Assembly: GCA_911728455.2 (NCBI GenBank)
Contig: OU452231.1
Coordinates: forward strand, 4,682,236 to 4,746,235
Direction of reading: 5' to 3'
From: Marthasterias glacialis
Taxonomy: Eukaryota; Echinodermata; Asteroidea; Forcipulatida; Asteriidae
DNA: 64,000 nucleotides
Both the position numbers and the translations under genes were made by a program. The notes beneath the pieces are model-generated. The model was not told where the DNA came from. It did no database searches and worked only from the letters and a program-made list of their open reading frames with translations. This document shows positions 57,852-64,000 of this stretch, piece after piece (the stretch's first letter is position 1; each line of letters starts with the position of its first letter).

Positions 57852-59846
57852 ATGTTTTACGTCAGGATTGTAATTTGGACGCTTGTTTCTATTCACGGTG
57901 AGTATGGGATAGGGAAATAAAAGATAGATATAGATGGATACACAACCTATACTCAATGAAAACAGATGTGAATTGTGAATTAGCATTTGAAAGTTTTACT
58001 TAAATATTCTGTGGTATTTTAGAATCCCATGGCAAGAAAAATATGCACAAAATACGTATCAGATTTTAACTCCCAAATTAGTAAAACACATATTTTGATT
58101 CACTAATTTTGCTAATCATTATTATTGTTGTTATTATTTGAATGTCTTGAAATGATTGTTGAAGAGAGGGTTGGAAAGATGTTTCCCTCCCATGTACTTA
58201 AATGAAATATTTACTTCAAATACCAACAGTTTTATAAATCGTGCATGTTATTTTGTACAATTTTTGCAGGTGGGCGTACAAAGTGTCACAATAATGTCAA
58301 CATCCTTAATCGTGCTGATTACACTATAATCAACACAAAGCGAAACTGGAGTGCCTCACGTGACAACTGTAGATCACTTGATAAGGAGCTTGTTGTCATT
58401 GACTCAGACGAGGAACTTGAATATGTTCAGCAACTGCTACGAGATCAGGCAACTTCTGAAGGTTATTATTGGCTTGGGGCTAGTGACTCAGAAACAGAAG
58501 GTACATGATAATTATTATATCTTGGTTGACCAAGCTTACACATAAAAATGCACTCGGGCCTGAGCACAAAGGCCATTTGTTATGGGTTCTGTCCATGTTC
58601 ACCCTCCATACCCAAGCTTACCTTTCTAATGATAGTAAAATAACATGTTGCTATTATGCAATCCCTTCAAATTGGAGTGGAAAGATCCGAAATGCCAAAC
58701 AACTGCGAAAAGCCATATGATTGAGGTTACAGATCACACTTAGGAATCGAAGATCAAGAACTTGCACATTAATTGGCCGATCTCAATGATCTCAATTTTT
58801 TTAGATTATAAGAAAAGGAATTCAATAAGTAAGCATTTCGTTATTACCTATTTTGCTGCAAAACAACATCTTTAAGGTGATAATAAGTCAAATTTGCCTT
58901 TGAACGAAAGCTTGCTGTTGTGTAAGAATGTCTGCTTCATGCTTGAGTGGTCAAACATTTTGTCCTCAATGGTTGTTTATGTTCAAACAATTTGGTAACG
59001 AAAGGCTTCATATGCCGATCCCTTTTCAGCTTCCATTATTTGAACCAGTGAAATATGTTCCAATACGAAAACCAAACTGCTAGAACTGACCTGGCGGTAG
59101 CGAAGGCCAGCTGCAGTAATCATTGTACATCCTGATGCATACAGGCTCTTAAGGTCTGGGCAGGCATTGGCTAGAGCGAGGGCAGTCTTGTCAGTGACTT
59201 TAAAACAGTCTCTAGGTCCAAAGGAAAGGTAGAATACAGGATTCGTGTTGATAAAAAAAATGTTATTATTACAATCTAGTATGGTTTTGATTCTTACCAA
59301 TTATTATGTGCAGTGTTTTTCAAGGTAGAATACAGGATTGGTATTCAAAAATATATATATATATATATATATTAGTGTCAGTCTGAAGTTCGATTAAAAA
59401 GTTCATACCAGTACCAATCTTTCATAGAGATATTTCTGTCTGAGTGAAATACTATCAAAGTGAAGAACGTAGAATTTGAAAACCGCGGTTTTATTTTTAG
59501 TTGTAACAATCGAAATTCAGGACAATATATGCTTACATGTTGAAAAGTGTGCACAGTTTTTCACTAATTTCTCCGGACTCGGATGGCGGATTGAGCCCAC
59601 ATTTTTACAGTCTTGTTTTTTCATCATCACACAAATTAAGAACACTGCACTGTCAGTTTTACCAATCTATTATAACTCTATTTAGTCATAACAGTACAAG
59701 TTGCCTTCAATCTAATGATTGTTTTCTTCTTAAAATTTGAATATGTATAAAATAGCAACTGAACAATACTTTATCAGCATTTTTGTCTTCACAAAACAAT
59801 GAGCATATACAAGACTGTGACGGCCCCAATTTCACAGAGCTGCTTA

Positions 59847-59881
<35 letters not shown>

Positions 59882-60634
59882 AACTAAGCACAAACAAAAT
59901 GATGGTTACCAGAATAAGGTTACCAGCCAAAATAGCATGTCACATGTACAATCTGTGACTGGTATCCTTCTTTCTATTGGCTTGACAGAAAATTATTAAG
60001 CATAATTTTATGCTTAAGCAGCATCAGCTCTGTTTTAGGCCCTGGCTGGAATAGAGGGCGTTTTTCCTCTCGCTGTAACGCTCCGTTCAATAATTCACTA
60101 ATGACAAGGCCTTTATGTCCTACAATTTGGACCACTTGTATTGATTTGTACAAAGTAGTTCCAACAACTGGCTCGTGGCTAGTTCGCAAAGAGCTCGCCT
60201 CTCACCATTGTGGCCCTGGTTCGATTCCAAGCTGAAGACATATGTGAGAAGATTTGTGTGTTGGTTCTCTCCTGTGCCACGAGGCTTTTACTCCGGGCCC
60301 TGCGTGTTTTTCCTTCCAGAAAAAATAGAACACTTTTTATCTCTGGCTGTTGAAAAGTATGTTCACAATGATTCATAATAATATACACACTTATTGGAAA
60401 GCTTGGTGCTGTGACCAACATTAAAATTTCTCTTGATTTTTCCCCCGTTAGGTTCGTTCAAATGGCTGGATGGGAAGAATCTGCCCAGAGGTTCCACTTG
60501 GTGGAACCCAGGGGAACCAAACAATGGCAAAGGATACGGGGAAGATTGTGTTCATGCATGGTTCCAGTATGACTTCAAGTTGAACGACATAGCATGTTCT
60601 AGGTTGTACAGAAGTATATGTGAACAACACTCAT
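57852..60634 (+). CDS. C-type lectin paralogue (lectin B), exons 1-3 of a probable 4, partial
   Basis: Exons 57852-57897, 58270-58500 and 60452-60634, same phase-1 boundaries as lectin A, giving 153 codons plus one base. Residues 1-16 (MFYVRIVIWTLVSIHG) are the likely signal peptide, four residues shorter than in A. The lectin domain keeps YWLGASD, EPN (114-116), four core cysteines and LND. The loop between EPN and LND differs strongly from A (NNGKGYGEDC against NNSGGAEHC). The exon 3 donor TCAT/GTAGGT is intact, but no PAN exon is found in the remaining 3.4 kb. Either it lies beyond 64000 or the gene is truncated. Intron 2 holds the inverted LRR exon-9 copy. Confidence 0.85.
58527..59202 (-). 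pseudogene. Inverted copy of LRR-gene exon 9 (3' part) plus intron 9
   Basis: Reverse complement matches 38251-~38940: the last 112 nt of exon 9, the GTCAGTTC donor and ~575 bp of intron 9, with sparse substitutions and small indels. The exon piece still reads open (KVTDKTALALANACPDLKSL, then YASGCTMITAAGLRYRQ), with one visible replacement, L to R, next to the donor. Intron sequence is retained, so it was copied as DNA, not from spliced mRNA. It lies ~26 nt after the lectin B exon 2 donor. No upstream acceptor on its own strand is apparent, so it is probably not expressed as protein. Confidence 0.9.
59290..59700 (+). repeat. Interspersed repeat R1, lectin B intron 2
   Basis: Begins near TTACCAATTATTATGTGCAG, includes a (TA)n run at 59348-59372 and the block GGATTGAGCCCACATTTTTAC, and ends CTGTCAGTTTTACCAATCT. 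Orientation is opposite to the R1 copy in lectin A intron 2, so the two insertions are independent or one has been inverted. Confidence 0.65.
59825..60040. mobile_element. Short MITE with internal poly-A
   Basis: CCAATTTCACAGAGCTGCTT AAGCA at the left and TGCTTAAGCAGCATCAGCTCTG at the right are inverted. A 30-bp A-run occupies 59850-59879. The ends resemble the MITE at 30565. Confidence 0.65.
60165..60420 (+). repeat. tRNA-SINE-like repeat, lectin B intron 2
   Basis: GTGGCTAGTTCGCAAAGAGC with B-box-like GGTTCGATTCC, followed by a body ending near GATTCATAATAATATACAC. Paralogous to 48630-49030. Confidence 0.6.
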
Positions 60635-61213
60635 GTAGGTACTTTTTGTGGTTCAAATTTTTATCCTGTCAGTTGATGTAATTTGATACCATGTAGTGCA
60701 ATGTGCCATGAAATCAGCTTGCTGTATTCACTAATAAACAGCATAATGAGTTAAAGGCAGGGGATACTTATGACCAGTCAAGAAATAAATGACCAGTCAA
60801 AATAAATCACCAGTCAATAACAGCTTTAATCCTTCCCGCCCAAATGCACATCCTCTAGCCCTACTTAGGCCTAATCCTCAGCATCACCAGCAGTCCAGCA
60901 TTCTTCTGAAGCCGAGTAGAGTAGGACTATACTGTTCAAAACGTTAAGACCACAAAGCCACCACTCTTCTCCTAAAATAAGAGATGTATACCTGGTTGTA
61001 GTTCCCCCTAATTCAAGTTTACTGTTAGGCCTATATAGTTACTTCACATTTAGGTCATCTAGTTTTCCAGAATCACTTCATCAAAACTCTCTGACATCTT
61101 TCTCTATGCAGTCAAACAGATGTAATTATTGCAGGTTTGATTTCAGATTTTAATGATTAAAATGTTGCCTGCTGACTGGCGATTCATATTTGTATTTTAG
61201 ATATTGTTTTAAT

Positions 61214-61983
61214 CCTATCAGGACCGGGGGGGGGGGGGGGCACAATGTGCCCCCCTCACCATTCCCCCCCCCCGTAACTTTTTAACGCTTAGGCCGATCA
61301 CCGCGAAATTTTCTGACTTTCCCAAAATATATCTAAGATCATGTTGGTAAAAAATAATTGATACCGGGGGTTAGCTGTTGCCATGGCAACTATTTGTTTG
61401 ACCTTGGGTCGCACGATTTTACTGGTTTTTGGTGATTTTTAAAAACTTTTTGAACATAATTACCGTTTATTTTTATTGCTTTATTGCTTTATAGTCCGTA
61501 ATTAGGGGGTCAAATTATTGTTTTTTAACAATGGAATATTTTCAACATGCTAATTTCTTACTTTTCAGACCCAAAAAATATTTAGATTTGTCAACCAAGC
61601 CTTATTATTTCTCCCTGGGCCCTTGGCGGCGGCCATTTTGATTTTTAAGTGAAAAAACGCAAAAAAATAACTTGTTCCCAAAAATGGGATAAATTAATGA
61701 ATTATAACGCCCCAAAAGGTGACACCAGTAACTACATTAGGTTCAAATTATATTGATCTTGTTAAAGTTTGCCAAGTTTCAAAACATTTGGACGAAAAAT
61801 ACAGAAGTTGTGGGGAAACAAGATTTATGACCAAAAATGGGCAAAAAACAGTAAAAAAAAAATGCCCTCAAGTGAAGTTTTTTTGAAATTTCATCAAAAT
61901 TGGTGGAACACTTTGGAAAATACGGAGGGGGTGCCCCACCGGTCCCTGTACATCAAAAAAAAAAAAAGCCCGGTCCTGATAGG
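61214..61983. mobile_element. MITE-like element, ~770 bp (CCTATCAGGACCGGG ends)
   Basis: CCTATCAGGACCGGGGGG at the left and GCCCGGTCCTGATAGG at the right are inverted. Contains long G and C runs, GTTGCCATGGCAAC and no ORF above 75 codons. Confidence 0.85.
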
Positions 61984-62076
61984 GTGAAAGCATGTACACT
62001 GATTGTGAATTTTTACCAACTGAAACAGCCCCACCAGAATTTATAAGGTTTGGACTCAAGGATTGTGAAAGTTTAA

Positions 62077-62260
62077 GTTTAAGGCAGGGGATACTTTTGG
62101 TAATTACTCCAAAATACACGACCATAAAAACTTACTTGGTAAGGAGCAATGGAGAGCTGTTGATAGTATAAAACATTGTGAGAAACGACTCCCTTTGAAG
62201 TAGCCATGTGGGCTAAGAAACCCCTAAAACATGACATGAGTATTAAGATTGATCCTGTCT
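62077..62260 (+). mobile_element. MITE family M5, 5' half
   Basis: TTTAAGGCAGGGGATACTTTTGG then AGTATAAAACATTGTGAGA, as in 50244-50666; truncated on the right. Confidence 0.7.
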
Positions 62261-62446
62261 GTCTCATAAGTTTAATCTAGTCGACTCAAGGAAATATCCC
62301 ATTCTACATCCCTCTTGTGACTTCACTTGACTCGACGGCTCAGTAATTTTTTATAAGAGCTACCCCTGAACCGTTACAACACTATCCATACAATATGGAT
62401 TGCATGCACTCAGCTTGCTGTATACACTAATAAACAGCATAATGAG

Positions 62447-62640
62447 TTAAAGGCAAGCAGAGGGTACTTTCAGTAATTACTCCAAAATAAATAACCATAC
62501 AAACTTACTTGGTAAGAAGCAATGGAGAGAAGTTGATAGTATAAAACATTGTGAGAAAAGACTCCCTTTAGGTAATTTCTCGCTAAAATGATTTTAGTCT
62601 GAGAAAGGCTTCAGGCTTGAAGCCAACCTCATGGGGGTAA
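62447..62640 (+). mobile_element. MITE family M5, second 5' half
   Basis: TTAAAGGCAAGCAGAGGGTA, then TACTTGGTAAGAAGCAATGG and AGTATAAAACATTGTGAGA. Truncated at the start of the dispersed repeat at 62670. Confidence 0.7.
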
Positions 62641-62784
62641 TTGATCTTGCCGAGTCATTTTTTCTACTTCTTTTTTGGTACCGAGGTTGGTTCGATCAAA
62701 ACCCCTGGAATTGTGACAAAAACATCTCCCAAAATACTGAAGATTTTGATTAGGAATGTGGCCGATCCACTCAACGCGCCGCTC

Positions 62785-63042
62785 AATAGACCGATCCATT
62801 ATTGACCAATCACAGCATTGGCTGCATCACCACTGTACACGTGGGCAGTACCATGTGCGTCTATACTATTTCTAATGCAACACTGCACGACACGAACGTG
62901 CGCGCTATAAGTACGCGCATGTATGTTTACATTTACCAATAGGATTTTTATCGTGTCGGACTTTTGTCGGACTTTCGGTGGCGTGCCCAAGGCTGTGATT
63001 GGTCGACACGTGTGGTGGCGGGGCTTAATGGATCGGTCTATT
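62785..63042 (-). mobile_element. MITE family M2, ~258 bp, intact ends
   Basis: AATAGACCGATCCATTATTG at the left and GGCTTAATGGATCGGTCTATT at the right. The interior reads TACCAATAGGATTTTTATCG, the uninterrupted (empty) version of the site where M3 inserted at 55331. Confidence 0.9.
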
Positions 63043-63059
63043 ATGGTATCCCGCAAAAG

Positions 63060-63370
63060 AGGAATCAACTATCAGACAGCAACTCAGCTTCGTTCCCAGG
63101 GGTAGATGATCTCGCCCCGCCACTTTGGTTTTGGTACCGATAGATATGGTGGCGAGGTTGACAGCTAATGGTCTCTAACCTCGTTCCCAGGGGTAACTGA
63201 TCTCGCCGCGCGATTTTTTTTTTTTTGGTACCGAGGCTGGCTAGATCAAAACCCCTGGAATTGTGACAAGAAAATCTCCCCATTGCCTATCCACTCGACG
63301 CGCCGCTGAATGGTATCCCGCAAAAGTGGCATAGACCAACTGGTCCCCTCTCATTCTTCTTTGATTTGTG
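63060..63370. repeat. Dispersed repeat with inverted halves (CGTTCCCAGGGGTA)
   Basis: TTCGTTCCCAGGGGTAGATG and CTCGTTCCCAGGGGTAACTG are two copies ~95 bp apart, followed by AAAACCCCTGGAATTGTGAC and TATCCCGCAAAAGTGGCATA. Related to 55935-56130 in opposite orientation. Confidence 0.7.
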
Positions 63371-63870
63371 ACCTGTCTAACTGTATGCAGGTTTGGTGAC
63401 CGCGTAAAAACGAATCATTTGAATTATGATCGAGTCAAAATACTTGCATTTTTGCAACGTGCGAACTCATTTTGACACGCGCGTACCAGCACCCTCAGGG
63501 CGCTCGAAAGTTTTTAACAAGAAATCGCGCATAGCAGTCAGTTTTGGGAACCAATCACCATTGTTTTTCGGTACTCCACTTCTAGGGGTTAGAGGTATCG
63601 ATACGGGGCGCTGCTCATGGTGGCGAGGTTACTTGGGCGCGCTGCCCATGGTGGTGAGGTTTTCTGTTCCCCTCTTATCTTCTTTGATTTGTAACCTCGT
63701 CTTAGTGCAAGCAGATTAAAGTGGCCGCGTGGAAATGATTCATTTGAAGTAGCATTGCCTCAAAATGATTTGAAGTGTGATCGCGTCAAAATACTTACAA
63801 TTTGCATTGCGCTTACTCATTTTGTCAGTGGGGGTAAGAGACGAGAGGTATCGATACGGCGCGCTGCCCA

Positions 63871-64000
63871 TGACTTGAAGTCCTTTTCACTTAATGAAAA
63901 ACATGAAGTTTCAGCATTTTCGGATCCTTCTGCGTGAAAATAAATGCTCGTGATTATCGCCGATATCTCAAGAACGCTAACATATTTTCAAAACTGAATT
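63871..64000 (+). mobile_element. MITE family M5, 3' part, cut by the window end
   Basis: GTTTCAGCATTTTCGGATCC, TTCTGCGTGAAAATAAATGC and CAAGAACGCTAACATA match 50480-50560. Confidence 0.7.

Larger units (their letters stand above)
60635..64000. other. Region after lectin B exon 3: repeats only
   Basis: The first ~150 bp still align with lectin A intron 3 (to about 60770). The remainder is MITEs and dispersed repeats listed separately, and no exon resembling the PAN domain is visible. Confidence 0.7.

Overview
The window is animal (metazoan) genomic DNA, AT-rich, with large introns, GT-AG splice sites and very dense interspersed repeats. Protein architecture (a C-type lectin fused to a PAN/apple domain, and a long cysteine-containing LRR protein), tRNA-derived SINEs and palindromic MITEs suggest a marine invertebrate deuterostome. 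An echinoderm, probably a sea star, is my best guess. This rests on remembered repeat families, not on a search.

Layout. (1) 1-24,650 is gene-poor. It is bounded by two long inverted repeats (about 661-2160 and 23,690-24,648), each carrying ~197-bp tandem units, and filled with degenerate tandem repeats, MITEs and hairpins. It also contains a scaffold gap of exactly 500 N (15,728-16,227). The ~8.0 kb on either side of the gap (7727-15,727 and 16,228-24,225) are near-identical, most simply explained by two unmerged overlapping contigs. Collapsed, the inverted-repeat-bounded block is about 15.5 kb. (2) 26,716-40,381 (+) is a complete ten-exon gene for a 545-residue LRR protein. Its N-terminus resembles AMN1/ZER1/ZYG11-type proteins, including a possible Elongin BC-box. 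Its introns hold a 69-bp satellite, several SINEs and several MITE families. (3) 40,400-47,300 is intergenic, with MITEs and perfect hairpins. (4) 47,385-51,906 (+) is a complete four-exon gene for a 243-residue secreted lectin: signal peptide, EPN-type CTLD, PAN/apple domain. (5) 51,925-57,850 is intergenic, with minisatellites, hairpins, a LINE RT remnant and nested MITEs. (6) 57,852-60,634 (+) is a tandem paralogue of the lectin. Its first three exons are present; the PAN exon is not seen and may lie beyond the window. (7) 60,800-64,000 is repeats.

Most notable: an inverted copy of the 3' part of LRR-gene exon 9 plus its following intron (38,251-~38,940) sits at 58,527-59,202, inside intron 2 of the second lectin gene. 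The two lectins differ mainly in the Ca2+/sugar-binding loop. I found no CRISPR array, rRNA or intact transposase. RT remnants are a Penelope-like fragment (50,965-51,585) and a LINE fragment (54,550-55,225). Annotation was by eye; exon joins were checked by reading phase.
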